64,000 nucleotides of DNA from Bremia lactucae (taxonomy: Eukaryota > Oomycota > Peronosporomycetes > Peronosporales > Peronosporaceae). The position numbers and the translations under genes are program-made. Of this stretch, positions 44,135-55,524 are shown in pieces. The notes under the pieces are model-generated. The model was not told where the DNA came from. It saw only the letters and a list, made by a program, of their open reading frames with translations, and ran no database searches. Numbering within the stretch: position 1 is the first letter of the stretch; each line of letters begins with the position of its first letter. The stretch covers positions 6,830,429-6,894,428 of the forward strand of contig NC_090615.1 of assembly GCF_004359215.1 (NCBI RefSeq), given 5' to 3'.

Positions 44135-45331
44135 GTGCCAATACGCGCATGGAAATACAAGAGCAAGACTACTATTTTCAAGGTCTGCAAAAGATTGTGG
44201 ATTAATCGTCGTCGTTGTCGACTTTTTTTCTCCGTCCTGCTAGCTATGCTGTGTATTGCTCTCATATGCTTTATGGCTGTAGATGGCACCCAGGAGCGAA
44301 CTTTTATCGAAATAGTGACGAAGGACGTAAGAACTGCTGACATTTTCACCTTCATGCAAGGTAGGGAGGGAGGGGCTGTAATCATTACGACCAGTCGATA
44401 TTGATATGGCGCCTGGATACAACTAGCTATTGAGAACGACGTAGAAATTGCCAAAAGTGGAGTATCTTGGTGGAAAGATGTCGTATCGGATGAATTTTGC
44501 AGTCAGGACGTTTTAGCGCTAGCGGTCATTGCGATGTGCTTCATGCGCCTAGTACTCTGTGTGCTGCAATTGTTGTGGAAGCTGGTGGGAGTGCCATTGC
44601 GATGGTATTATGCGCTGAAGGTAAAAAATAATAATAATAGGAACGTGGTGCTATTAAAGAAAAAGATGGCGATCGTTCGCTTTTGCCATCTGCACTTCTT
44701 GCTCGTGATTGAAAAATTAAAGCGCGAAATGAAAGATCGTACGAGGGAAGAAATGCAGCAAATGGTAGTGGCGTTGGGTGCTCTGCAGCAGAAAAAGGGT
44801 ACACGCGTGACTCTACCGGCGATTCTAGCTACATTGCGCAAAATTCAGGCAATAGAGGGCAGACTTAAATCAGAAAAATTCGAGGAATATTTGACTGATA
44901 TAAATCAAGGTGGAAGGTATGAAGACGATATTGATTCGGGTCTGCCAGCAGCGTGGACGCGATTGCAGGACGTTTATGCCTCGTTTGTACGAATTCAGGC
45001 GACGATCATTCGGCAGCAAACCCCCAAAAAAACGTGGCAGCTGCAACAAGAAAATGTCGATGGACGACATGTACGCCAGCTTTCAAGTAGTAAAGACTCG
45101 ACAAAGGAGGTTTTACTAGAGTTGCAAGAGCTGACAAGACAGCTGCCACAAGGATTTACTGCCGATATGTTCAAGTCGCTCGGAAATGCAATGCATGGAT
45201 CAAGTGGCGCAGTCGAGCGTGGCGCAGAGCTAGAACTTAAGACTCATAGCCTTATAACCTTACCGTCTATACCGGTAGCGTACGAGAATAGCTACACCGC
45301 GCAGAAGCGGCATAATATTTCTAGGAGATAG
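44135..45331 (+). CDS. Predicted membrane protein of unknown family (paralogue of the next gene)
   Basis: Two readable exons, 44135-44360 and 44427-45331 (at least 376 residues). The frame holds a TGA at 44402, but it falls inside a 66-bp GT-AG segment (GTAGGG...CTAG, phase 1). Removing it joins FTFMQ to IENDVEI, so I read it as an intron, not a nonsense mutation. The start is uncertain: a TAG lies just upstream at 44132, the first in-frame ATG is 44246, and CTAG at 44134 could be the acceptor of an earlier exon. Seen: a signal-like hydrophobic stretch (FFSVLLAMLCIALICFMAV), a short ectodomain, WW-K-D before a membrane segment (ALAVIAMCFMRLVLCVLQLLW), then a helical cytosolic part. Residue patterns match the next gene (VRFCHLHFLL with VRLRHLQVYL; GLPAAWTRLQD with EVPSRWKRYAD). 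Function unknown. Confidence 0.55.
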
Positions 45332-45579
45332 CCAGTTGGTGAAACAGTAATAAATCATTGTAAAATAAGCTCGCGTCCATTGATGCTCCTGATACTGACA
45401 ATTAGGCCTACAGCATCATCTGTCCTTGACGTCACTACTCAACTACCTCATTTCAGTGGCTATTCTAAAATCTACACAAATGGGCAAGTTCTAAGGGCAG
45501 GACGGTTCTGAGAAACCGCCCAATGGAATCAGGCACCCGCGCGCGCATTGGGCACTTCGCCTTAGGGCCTGCAAGCCAC

Positions 45580-48314
45580 ATGATGCAGAAGCCATTGCAA
45601 TTTCGAATACGCTTTGGATTAAGTAATGCCACTATTAACCGCATACGGCAGCTCTTGCTCGTCACGTTCCTCCTGCTCTGCGCCAGCGACGCACGCCGTG
45701 CCGTCGCGGAGCCATCACATCGTACGTAACTTTTATAATGATGTTTTTATCCATTACTGAAGTGCCGCATTTACTAGCATACAGACGTGTGGAGGTCCGA
45801 GTGGAAGATTATTCCTTTACGGACAGACCAGGGGAAAAGCAACAGGTCGCTGTTGAGGCTTACGACATTCAAGGATCCGATTTCGTTCCATGGCCTGATG
45901 TTGATGTCCACGTTGTGACATGGGAAACAACGGACAAGCCATTCAAGAAAACGGTGGAAACGAAGGAGCATAAGATGAAACAACAGACGGAGCGACTACC
46001 AGCAGTAGTGGATTTAAACGAGATAATCGAGGACTTGGAATCAGATGATGCTAACAATAAAGATAATGACGCGGTATTAAAGCAATACGTATCCTATCGT
46101 AGGGCCATGTGGTGGTGGAGTGAAGACAAGACCGAACTTAACAGTCAGGAACAGGCTGCCGTATTGGCGGTGGTGGTCGCCGTGGTGACGGTGTTTGGAC
46201 TTTGTGGTGTTTTACTGTGGAACGTTAGCTGGTTCTTATGGCGACTCCTTCGGGAAAAACGGACACTCAATCAGCTTTTCTTTGAAGATGACCCAATCGT
46301 AATAGAGCAGCATCTGGGTAAATTTTCAGAAAAAATACTTTCGCTTCGGATCAAACAAATCGCGTGTGTGAGGCTCCGACATTTGCAGGTCTATTTGGAT
46401 GCCAGGAACTTAATGCAACAGCTTGAATCCGTAACATTTTTGGAATTGGCAATGAAATTAGAAAAGCTTCCACTGCATCCAAGTACCAGAAAAGAGATGA
46501 CATTTGCTGAAATCAATACCGCTGTCGAGGAAATTACATGTCGAGGGGAGCAGATAGCGGTAGAGATGATGCAGCTCGAAGTCCCGTCGCGATGGAAGCG
46601 CTATGCAGATGCTGAATTGTGGCTTCGAGTACAAGATAATAGCCTTCAGAGCTTGCACATCGCCAATGCCCGCGTCCAGCAAATTGCCGAGCAAATATCC
46701 GAGCTTATTATGGAAAAAATCAATTCCAGTGAACCCCTTTCGAAACCTGTATTTATTTCACTGCTTGCGTCACTACGTCAGACCTCTGGTACACCTCACC
46801 AAAATGGAGCAATGGGAAAGGCCACAATTAATGAGATGGATGCATTTAACAGGTGTTGGAGTGGCAGCATGTCTATAAGTGGGAGTGTGGGGCATTTAGG
46901 AGGTGGAATCAAAGAGAAGGATGAGTTTTCTTTCCTGCTTAAGGCGTTTGATGAAAAATCCGAGCAGCATAAAATTCAGGCGGAGTTGCACAGAGCAATT
47001 GAGTGTTTTCAGTCAGCTCACGAACCCGAGCACGAGCAGTTGCTGCTGCTTGAAAATGCCGATAACTCACGTAGCAATCAAGCCATCCAGCGGACAAATC
47101 AGCTCGGCGTTAATTCTGCTGCGAACAGTGGTGTGACAACTGGGTCCATGCGGCGATTGGAGCGCTGGGTGGACCAAGCCGAGGTAATGGAAATGACTTT
47201 TATAGAAGAGGTGGAAAATGCTCAATTCCTGCTAGAAGATGCCCGTCGCGACAGCTTTTGTGCTGCGGTTGTCAGTAACGAAGGCAAAGGCCTTGATAGT
47301 GTACAGACGTTGGCAACGAATTTTGTTGCGCTTGGAGCCAAGCGCGAAGACGCTATTTTGAAAGCGGGTGAAATTCTGGCGAATCGCTCAAATATGATGC
47401 TTTTGGTCAATAGTCTTCGCACAATGTTTGATCAGCTTCGCAAACGTGATGTGATGAAGATGAATGAACGTCGCAACCGGGATCGTGTAAAAGCGCAGGA
47501 AAAGCGGGATCGCATAGTGCAGAAATTTGTCAATAAAAAGCGAATTATGGCTGAAAAAATTGATCGAACGCGCGAGGCCCAGCGCCAGCGTGAAGAAGAA
47601 GCGAGATTGCGGCGACAAATGGAGGAATGGAAGGATGCACGCGCCCAAGATGCGCAAGATCGAGCGTCGTTTGTGTGGAAAATAACCAAAGCGGACGTGC
47701 TCGTGGTGCTTGTCATCATGGCAATTGTATTCTTTGAGAACGTACGGGAAGTGGCACTTGTGAAGCCATTGTGCCAACCCGATGAAGAGCATCATTGGTG
47801 GATGGTGTCTTGGTGGGCCCCAGCATCGTTTCAGGTTTTTGGTTGTGAAGTTGCTTATGGGATTAAGATTCTGGGAGTGCTTGCTGTGCTGGGCGTCGTT
47901 TTCTTTTTATTATCACAATTGAATTTGGTGGCTGTGATGCTTCCTATGTTTGGTGCAATTGCGTTGTACTTTGTTCGGAACGAGTGGTTAAACATGCTTC
48001 TTCGCCTTCCGTTGCTGCTAGTGATTTACGCGTTTAATTTGGGAATATTACACCTGTTTAATCGCTACGAAGACCGCTGCAAGGATGATCAAAATTTTCA
48101 AAGAGAGGACAAAGACTCGATTGTCCATGCTGCGAAGCAGCGACGTATCTTGCTGTACGTCGTGTTCCCGATTGTGTCACTTGTCCTCACTGTAGTCACG
48201 GGTGTCGGTGTTGCGTGTGATTATCCAGAGCAGTGTGTCGGATTCGCATATGCTGCTGCTATGCCCGTGCTTGAAGGCCTGTGGAAGCTCGCTCGTGGGG
48301 CTTATCGTTTGTAA
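45580..48314 (+). CDS. Large predicted multi-pass membrane protein with coiled coil, unknown family
   Basis: About 892 residues from two exons, 45580-45721 and 45778-48314. The intron is taken as GTACGT to TTACTAG (56 bp); an acceptor 15 bp earlier would also stay in frame. Exon 1 supplies a signal sequence (RQLLLVTFLLLCA). Next come an acidic ectodomain (to about residue 130), WWWSEDK, and a first membrane helix (AAVLAVVVAVVTVFGLCGVLL). A long helical cytosolic region follows, including a strongly charged coiled coil (about 47410-47670; REAQRQREEEARLRRQME). The C-terminal end has about five membrane helices (VLVVLVIMAIVFFENV; ILGVLAVLGVVFFLL; MLPMFGAIALYFV; LPLLLVIYAFNLGI; LLYVVFPIVSLVLTVV). 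No family is recognised. An upstream ATG at 45523 is in frame, so the N-terminus could be 19 residues longer. Confidence 0.7.
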
Positions 48315-48528
48315 GTTAGAGCGTCAAGAGAAGCACTTAAATTTAGTACAATATTTTGCTGGCTCCTAGGTTTTAAAGGTAAAAGTTGAATTAATACATC
48401 AAGTCCATAAATGATCAAAGCATTGTTGACATTCTGGATAAAATTTAAAAAGTTGAAGTAGCAATAATATTTTCATCTTATGGCTGCGTATAATGCCAAC
48501 TAGTTCACATCAGGTTAAGTCTTCCAGC

Positions 48529-49978
48529 TTAGTATAATTGACGGGTCGATACGACCGCAAAAAGAATACCAGCAAGACCAGCTGCAGCGACAGAACAATA
48601 CTTCACACAAAAGTCGTTCTTCCAGCGAATTAAAGCTTGCTTGTACTTCAATTCAGAATGTACCCATGCCATTGGTGCTAGTTCCATCTTCTGATTACGT
48701 TCCGTACAGTCGCTTGCGTTCGGACAAGAAATGTTCGAAGTAGTCGTTTTAGTCCCTTTCAAATGGTTCCTGTCGTCCAAGGCAAGCGAAAATGGAGCAT
48801 TATTGTTTTCACACGACGCGTCATCGTCTTCAGTATCGCTGTACGAAAGAGACGGAATGATGTCTACAACCTACAAAAAATCAACCACAAGACGCCAGTT
48901 AGCCTTCCTAAGCTCGTCTCCTAGCTAGATAAGAGCAAACCTGAAGGTCTCGACGAAAAATGTGGTCGGAGTGTTGCAGTAGCATTTGCACAAAGCAAAC
49001 GCCAAGCTCATTGCAAAACTCAAGATTTCGATTATCATGATCCAATCCCGGACTTTCGCGGAATGCTAATGGTCCAATCAGTTTAGCGTGATAATTGTAA
49101 ATAAAAGTTGCCAACACCTAAATTTACGAGTACAAGCTTAAGTCAAATTGGCAAATCAAAAAAAATTGCACACCGTACCTCTTGCGATTGGTCATGCAGT
49201 TTGAGCCATCTCAATAAGTTGACAAGGGCATCAAGACACTCGCGCTGTTCGATACTGATCAAATCCACAGCATTCAGAAGCGGATACAAAATTTGTAGCG
49301 ACACAGAACCATTTATAGGTGCGTTCTCCTCCTTTGTGAGCAAGTATTCAAGTGTTGACGACAACATACTATTTTGTTCATATTGCACCAGTGGCATCTG
49401 TAATTTCGTTATATACCAGCGCAATAGCCCCGAAAGGACGCGGCATGTGGCAAAAGTATTTGCTCGCGTTTGCCGAAGGAGTCGATTGATAACTACGAAC
49501 GCTCTTTGTTCCAGCAAAAGACCGTCGAAATGGTTGCTATCAATCTCGCGATCAACCCACGCAAATAATGCGACATGCAGCCGATGCTGAAGATTTTTGA
49601 TCGGTTCGTCGGCCACATCGGACGTTGCAGCGTCCAAAGCGCCCAAGGCTTCGGTAACCGCCAGTTTCGTCGTGTTTGAAAGCAACACAAACAGATACAG
49701 GGCAACATGCCGAATCAGATGAAGCAAAACGCTATCGGCATATTTTGCCGTTTGGTCATATTGTGGTTCAGCTTCATTAAGCGCTGCTGCAACCGTCGTC
49801 ACGCGCGTCATGTCTTTTACTGAAGCTTGCCAACGGCAAACTATTCGAACGAATTGCAAATACTTTCCAGAGTGGTAGTGACTGAAAGTCGCCACAACAC
49901 GAGTCGCGGGAAGGGTTACGATCACGTCTGCTCAACCAAGAGTTGTCGGCGGGTGGACTGCATCGCGCGACTTTTCAT
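48529..49978 (-). CDS. Unknown helical protein with C-terminal membrane segment
   Basis: Four exons on the minus strand give 424 residues: 49978-49926, 49881-49179, 49117-48941 and 48870-48529. Introns 2 and 3 (61 and 70 bp) are clean GT-AG and keep the frame (SQE joins VLATFIYNYH; RRDLQ joins VVDIIPSLSY). Intron 1 (44 bp, GTGATC donor) is inferred, because the large exon has no ATG before MTRVTTVAAAL and an upstream TGA blocks extension. The protein is mostly alpha-helical and Leu-rich (VINRLLRQTRAN; LDALVNLLRWLKL), followed by an acidic segment (YSDTEDDDASCENNN) and a hydrophobic tail (CSVAAAGLAGILFAVV) close to the C-terminus. That fits a tail-anchored membrane protein facing the cytosol. 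I do not recognise the family. It converges on the preceding gene with 214 bp between stops. Confidence 0.6.
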
Positions 49979-50299
49979 CTTAACGGACGAGATGGGCGCG
50001 TCCAAATCTGTGGCCACGATCCTTTAAATCTCGGGATTGACCATTCGCTAATATCGGAGGTGGCTCTGCACGAAGGGGTAGGGAAGGTTGAGGCTGAAAT
50101 TTAAAAGTTGAAAAGCCTTTTTAAAAAAAGGCGGATACGCAACACACCTCGATCTTTTTAGCGTGTGCCGATTAAACCCATGTCACAACTGATGAATTCA
50201 TATTTAGGTATTCGCAATTAAGTTCGAGGGTCTGTCTTGCTGCACCGCGAATTAAACTAACATATGTTTATGAAACATCCAATATTGTAAATGCAATCG
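49979..50299. other. Upstream region of the unknown helical protein
   Basis: About 320 bp, AT-rich, with no coding sequence or repeat recognised. It contains the promoter of the minus-strand gene at 48529-49978. Retroelement sequence starts at about 50300. Confidence 0.35.
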
Positions 50300-50450
50300 G
50301 CCACCTTTCGATAGTACTGAAAACAGAACCAAGCAACCTGCACTGATAACGGTGAAGGTGAGGTGCCTCTGAATACTTCACTTACACGACGTACAGAGGA
50401 AGATTTTAAGTAGCTAAAAATCTTAGCTACTGAAGGTCAATTATTATATG
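50300..50450 (-). repeat. Gypsy family A LTR fragment
   Basis: Resembles the 3' part of the minus-strand LTR at 60239: CCACCTTTCGATAGTACTG, then CAACCTGCACTGATAACGGTG, AAGGTGAGGTGCC and CACTTACACGACGTACAGAGG. Neither LTR terminus is present. Confidence 0.55.
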
Positions 50451-50630
50451 AAAAAAAGTAAGGGGTCGTTTATCAGCACCCCAGTAGTTCATTAACAGCA
50501 CCCCAGTCTGCAAATATTTAGCGTAATTTCAATCTATTGTAAGTAAATATAATATTTATTTATTTAAAGCTTCCCTTTCCCGCGCGACCTAATCTTGCTC
50601 TATATTATAATGAGCGACGCAATCCTTGTT
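50451..50630. other. AT-rich spacer
   Basis: About 180 bp between two LTR fragments. It contains a short imperfect tandem, CACCCCAGTAG / CACCCCAGTCT (about 50479-50510). Nothing else is seen. Confidence 0.3.
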
Positions 50631-50862
50631 TGTAACGGGGTGTATCGTTACATGAAATTAACACTTAAGAATTGTTAATTAACATATTATCTAAAAGGTA
50701 GATAATATTTGGAGGATATTACTTTAAATAGTAATGTTCAGAATTCTTATCCATAAATAGATATAGACCATAATATTTATTTATTCCGCAGACTAATCAG
50801 CTGTAGATGTAAACAAAAGAGAGAGACAGATAAGATAACAATTCAATTGCATGTTTAGTATT
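50631..50862 (+). repeat. LTR, gypsy family B, cut by an assembly gap
   Basis: Begins TGTAACGGGGTGTATCG and matches, in opposite orientation, the first 230 bp of the LTR at 58882-59303 (TTAATTAACATATTATCT, CCGCAGACTAATCAGCTG and AAGAGAGAGACAGATAAG-like blocks). It runs into the N gap, so its 3' end is unknown. Confidence 0.7.
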
Positions 50863-50962
50863 NNNNNNNNNNNNNNNNNNNNNNNNNNNNNNNNNNNNNN
50901 NNNNNNNNNNNNNNNNNNNNNNNNNNNNNNNNNNNNNNNNNNNNNNNNNNNNNNNNNNNNNN
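50863..50962. other. Assembly gap of exactly 100 N
   Basis: One hundred consecutive N bases. A round number is a scaffolder's default for a gap of unknown size. The sequences on the two sides (plus-strand LTR, minus-strand integrase end) are not contiguous parts of one intact element, so missing or misjoined sequence is likely. Confidence 0.98.
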
Positions 50963-52690
50963 CACAAGAATCTTTTGGGGATTCTTGAAAAGGGTGGTCA
51001 AATCCGTCCTCGGAAGAAGCCGCGTACTGATGGTTCGAGCGGAGCCGACCAACGTAAAATGTAGGATGCGTTCGCATCCTACGTGGCAATTCTATTGTGT
51101 ACGCATTGCCTCTTCGATGCAGTACACGGAAAGGCCCAATGAACTTGGGTAGTAGTTTACTGCTACCCACATTAGTGACTAATCGCTTAGGTAAGTTTAC
51201 CGTAGAGAGTAGCACTAGATCATTAATATTAAATGAATGAACATTTGCTCTTCCATGTTTGTCCGCATTCCGTTTCTGTCGGTCCACTGCGTTAGCAATG
51301 GAATCCTGAACGAAACGGATTACTGATTCTCGAGCCATCAGAAATTTTTCTGCTGACTCATTTGTTTTATCTTTTCCAGTGCGCACAAAGCGCACTGCTA
51401 TGAGATCTTTCTCATCTTCGATGTCGATTGCTTCGACATCACTCGCGTTGTTGGTAACTTCGAAGCGTGATGAGCATGAGCCAGAAATGGTTTTCTCGTG
51501 CGAGCCCTCTTAAACTAGAGGATCCTTCTAAATGGGTGGGTATGCGTGGATGGCGTAAGCCATTCACGAAGAACGGTGTATGCTTTGTAGACGCATGCAC
51601 CTAATTATTGATGGCGAATTCGACCATCGGTAAAAACTCGCTCCAATTTTCGGACACGATTGGACGTAACCTCGAAGTATCTCTTCAAGGTCGCGATTTG
51701 CGAGTTGCGTCTGGACATCCGTCTCTGAATGATTAGAAGTTGACATAGTCAGCCGAGTTCCGCAAGATCGGATCACGGATTGTTAAAACTCCGTCGTGAA
51801 CCGTAAATCTCTATCCGAGACCAGTTCACGGGTAAACAGTGCAGTTTGAATATCGTGTCGATAAAGAACGGGCACAACCCGGAGCCAGGATCAGTTCTGG
51901 TACTGCAACAAGATGTACCATCTTGCTATATCTGTTTACAAAAACAAGGATTCCATTATTTTTGTGACGGCTTCATGAAATCCGAAGACGAAGTCCATAG
52001 ATATGGACTGCCAACATTCTGCCGGAAGTGGGAAAGTTTTGAAAGGTGCAAAAGATGAAGGGCTAGGCTTCATCCGTCGACATACCTCGCAAGCACGAAA
52101 GTACCTGCGCACGAAGTGATACTAACGGGACCAGTAAAAGTCGCGACTTACTGTGAGACAAGTTTTTTCATGTCCACGATGCCCACTTGTTGGTGCATCG
52201 TGACACTCATACATGATGCGCTAGCGCAAATCATTGTGAGTAGGGACGACAACACGTGGAATGTCGTTGGCAACGGCTATGTAGTACAGTAAGTCGTTGC
52301 GGGTTGTGTATCGATCGGACGACAATCGGTATAAAGCCGGTAAATCTTTAAAAGATTTATTAAATGAATTCATGAGATGATCGATTAAATGGAGAAGGTC
52401 TTTATCTTCTGTGTAGGCTTTTTTATGTCATCAAACAGAGGTGATGATGGAACACTTGTAATGAGTGTTGCAACAGTGGGATTATTTTCACTGCTCGAGT
52501 GCACAGCCGGCTCGAAATCGGGTCAGCGTGATAACGCATTAGCGACGACATTAAGTCGTTCTAGTTTATATTCTACGAAGAAATTATTCTCCGTAAAGAA
52601 GGATAGCCACCTCGCCATTCTTTGCGAGAGGTGTGGACTGTTTAGGGCCGTGCGTAATGACGCATGGTCCGTGTCCGAGTACATACAATA
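50963..52690 (-). pseudogene. Gypsy family B pol remnant, copy 1 (integrase to RNase H)
   Basis: On the minus strand the integrase C-terminal barrel is well preserved at 51395-50963 (NINDLVLLSTVNLPKRLVTN; KLLPKFIGPFRVLH; RTHPTFYVGRLR). Further right lie the decayed integrase core (51776-51564, 52120-51840) and RNase H (52690-52390). It is nearly the same sequence as 53780-55490 in the same orientation, about 2.8 kb away. Many stops are present outside the C-terminal barrel. Confidence 0.75.
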
Positions 52691-53850
52691 AAATGTCTCG
52701 TCTTACCCTGAGAAAAAGCCGTGGCTTTACCCGAACGGCTAGTCAGTAACTTGTCTGGAGAGACAACTCCTCACAATTAATATCCTTTATTTATTGCGGC
52801 AAAGCTACATGGCCTGGATCCCAGCGCGAAGAACTTTTGCGCTAAGGAAGATTTTTACCTCGATGGTTTTCTTAAGCATCGATGGTATAGTGGCAACAAC
52901 AAGCGAGATAAAATCTCGTTAATGCAAGCCTGAAGCGCGTTTTTTTCCAATGTCAAAGACATTGGATGCGGCTTCAAAGTCCTAACGCAATTCGCGTTAA
53001 GTTTGAGAAACGAATCCAACCGGTGCAAGGTTTAAAATTGCACCGGTCGTCTCGTGAGGCAGGACTTCCATGCCTCACGTAGGGCGACCCGTGTCCATGT
53101 TGTGTCGACAATACGAAACGAGTGAAAGGAGATGAATACTCCCTTTCTTCCCCCTGGGGAAGGGCTCGCATCTCTATTGAGATGCCGATGCGATTGACGT
53201 TTTTTGCAATAGATTTACACGCGCCAGGGGCGCGCGTTTTTCAATGGACCCTCTAATCCATCTGATGAGTCTCGTTATACTAACAGACGAGGCCCTCAAC
53301 GTCAATAACCAGCTGGGAACGAGGCCCCCATCTGTCATGCGAAGGTGAATAACCGCGCTAGTTAACCAGATAACTCATTCGCTGCCCCTTCACATCACGG
53401 TGGTTTTGAATACGTTCCACAAGGAATCGTTGGCCACCGCGGAAATCCACCAATGGTTGTGGTGGAGGAGGGAAAATTAGATCCGAATCGTGTGTCGGAT
53501 CTAATGTCGAGAATCGACAAAATCGATCACTTTCTTCATGATTTGGAGGAGGGACTTGACCACGAGCGCGGCAAGGGTCGCTCATTGGAGCAGACGGTGC
53601 AGGCTCATCAAATCGAGCGGTTGGAAGACCGTTCGAAGATTGCGTACTCCATGTTGGAGTACGAACGAAAATATCATGCGTTCGCGATGGGCTGTCGTCA
53701 GCTCATCGCAATTTCGAGGATATTCGGAACCGGCATGAAAAACTTCAGGTTCAACATGAGAATCTGGTTCGCGATCGCAAGAATCTTTTGGGATTCTTGA
53801 AAAGGGTGATCAAATCTGTCCTCGGAAGAAGCAGCGTACTGATGGTACTG
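52690..53850 (+). pseudogene. Antisense accessory ORF of gypsy family B, coiled-coil end
   Basis: The plus strand has an open segment at 53453-53800: KLDPNRVSDLMSRIDKIDHF, DHERGKGRSLEQTVQAHQI and ERLEDRSKIAYSMLEYERKYH. After a +/-1 shift near 53705 it continues as FEDIRNRHEKLQVQHENLVRDR and reaches the end of the minus-strand integrase. It is heavily charged and predicted coiled coil. Upstream (52960-53450) other frames hold short readable pieces (KGDEYSLSSPWGRARIS). It corresponds in position, orientation and residue pattern to 34870-35150, although the sequence is quite diverged. Confidence 0.55.
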
Positions 53851-55520
53851 GTGGAGCCGACCAACGTAAAACATAGGGTGCGTTCGCATCCTACGTGGCA
53901 ATTCTATTGTGTGCGCATTGCCTCTGCGATGCAGTACACGGAAAGGCCAAATGAACTTGGGTAGTAGCTTACTGCTACACACAATAGTGACCAATCGCTT
54001 AGGTAAGCTTACCGTAGATAGTAACACTATCATTACTATTAAATGAATAAACATTTGCTCTTCCACGTTTGTCTGCATTCCGTTTCTGTCGGTCCACTGC
54101 ATGGCAATGGAATCCTGAACGAAACGGATTATTCATTCTCGAGTTAGCTGAAATTCTTCTGCTGACTCATTTGTTTTGTCTTTTTCAGAACGCTTTGTGC
54201 GTACTGCCATAATATCATTCTCGTCTTCGATGTCGATATCTTCGACATCGACATCAGTCGCGTCGTTGTTAACTTCGACGCGTGGTGAGCCAGAAGTGGT
54301 TTTGTTCGTGCGAGTCCACCCTTCCTTAAACTGATGGATCCCTTTAATTGGGTGGGCATGCTAGGATGGCGTAAGCCATTCACGAAGAACGGTGTATGCG
54401 TTGTAGACACATGCACCGAATTATTGATGGCGCATTCGACCATCGGTAAGAACTCGCTCCAATTCGGATACGATTGGACGTAACCTCGAAGTATCTTTTC
54501 GAGGACGCGATTTACGCGTTCTGTTTGACCATCCGTTTCTGGGTGATCGAATATTGACATAGTCAGCCGTGTTCCGAGAGATCGGAACAGTATTGCCAGA
54601 ACTCCGCCGAGAACCGAGAATCTCTATCCGAGACCAATTCACGGGGTAGACCGTGGAGTTTGAATACCGTGTCGATAAAGACACGGGCACAGCCCGGAGC
54701 CGTGATCTCCTCTGGTACTGCAGCAAGATGTACCATCTTGCTGAATCCGTCTCCAAAAACAAGGATTCCATTGTTTTGTGATCGTCTTTGGAAAATCCGA
54801 AGACGAAGTCCATAGATACGGACTGCCAACACTCTGCCGGAAGTGGTAGAGGTTGAAAAGGTGCACGGGATGAAGGGCTAGGCTTCACCCGTTGACATAC
54901 CTCGAAAGCACGAATGTTCTTGCGCACGAACGGATACTGGCGGGGCCAGCAAAAGTCCCGACTAGCGGTGGGGTAAGTCTTTTCACGTCCACGATGCCCA
55001 TTTGTTGGTGCATCGTGACACTCATACATGATGCGCAAGCGCGAATTATTGTGAGTTGGGAGGACGACACGTGGAGTGTCGCCGGCAACGGCTGTGTAAT
55101 ACAAAAGGCCGTTGCGTGTTGTGTATCGATCGGATGACGATCGATATAAATTCAATAAATTTTTATAAAATTTATTGGATGGATTCATTAGGTGATCCAT
55201 TAAATATAGAAGGTCCTTACCTTCTTTGTGGGCTTTCTTTATGTCATCAACCAAGGTTGATGACGGAACACTCGTAGTGGGTGTTGCAACAGTATGGATA
55301 TTCTCAATGTTGGAGTGCACTGCCGACTCGAAATCGGGTCGGTGTGATAACGCATCAGCGACGACATTAAGTCGTCCTGGTTTATATTCCACGAAGAAAT
55401 TATACTCCGCGAAGAAGGATAGCCACCTCGCCATTCTTTGCGAGAGGTGTGGGCTGTTTACGGCCGTGCGAAACGAAGCATGATCCGTATATTTTTCAGC
55501 CACTGCTTCTTGTTCTAACT
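53780..55520 (-). pseudogene. Gypsy family B pol remnant, copy 2 (integrase to RNase H)
   Basis: Minus strand. The RNase H end lies at about 55520-55380 (HLSQRMARWLSFFAEYNFFVEY; then NVVADALSHRPD). The integrase zinc-binding domain is at 55100-54940 (RLRIMYECHDAPTNGHRGREK; FCWPRQYPFVRKNIRAFEVCQRVKP across the region). The core lies at 54870-54400, in two frames (SMDFVFGFSKDDHKT; FGDGFSKMVHLAAVPE; SDRDSRFSAEFW; ETDGQTERVNRVLE). The C-terminal barrel is at 54102-53780. It is one of the better preserved pol segments in the window but still has frameshifts near 54830 and 54600. RT is absent because the segment joins a copia element at about 55520. Confidence 0.8.
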
Positions 55521-55524
55521 CTTT

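Noticed and set aside
44402..44404. TGA as a nonsense mutation making the 44135-45331 gene a pseudogene
   Set aside because: The codon lies inside a 66-bp GT-AG segment whose removal preserves the frame and gives a smooth join. An intron is the simpler reading.
55226..55483. Plus-strand ORF (also at 52389-52691) as a small gene
   Set aside because: It is the reverse-strand shadow of gypsy RNase H. Its conservation between the two copies follows from the duplicated DNA.
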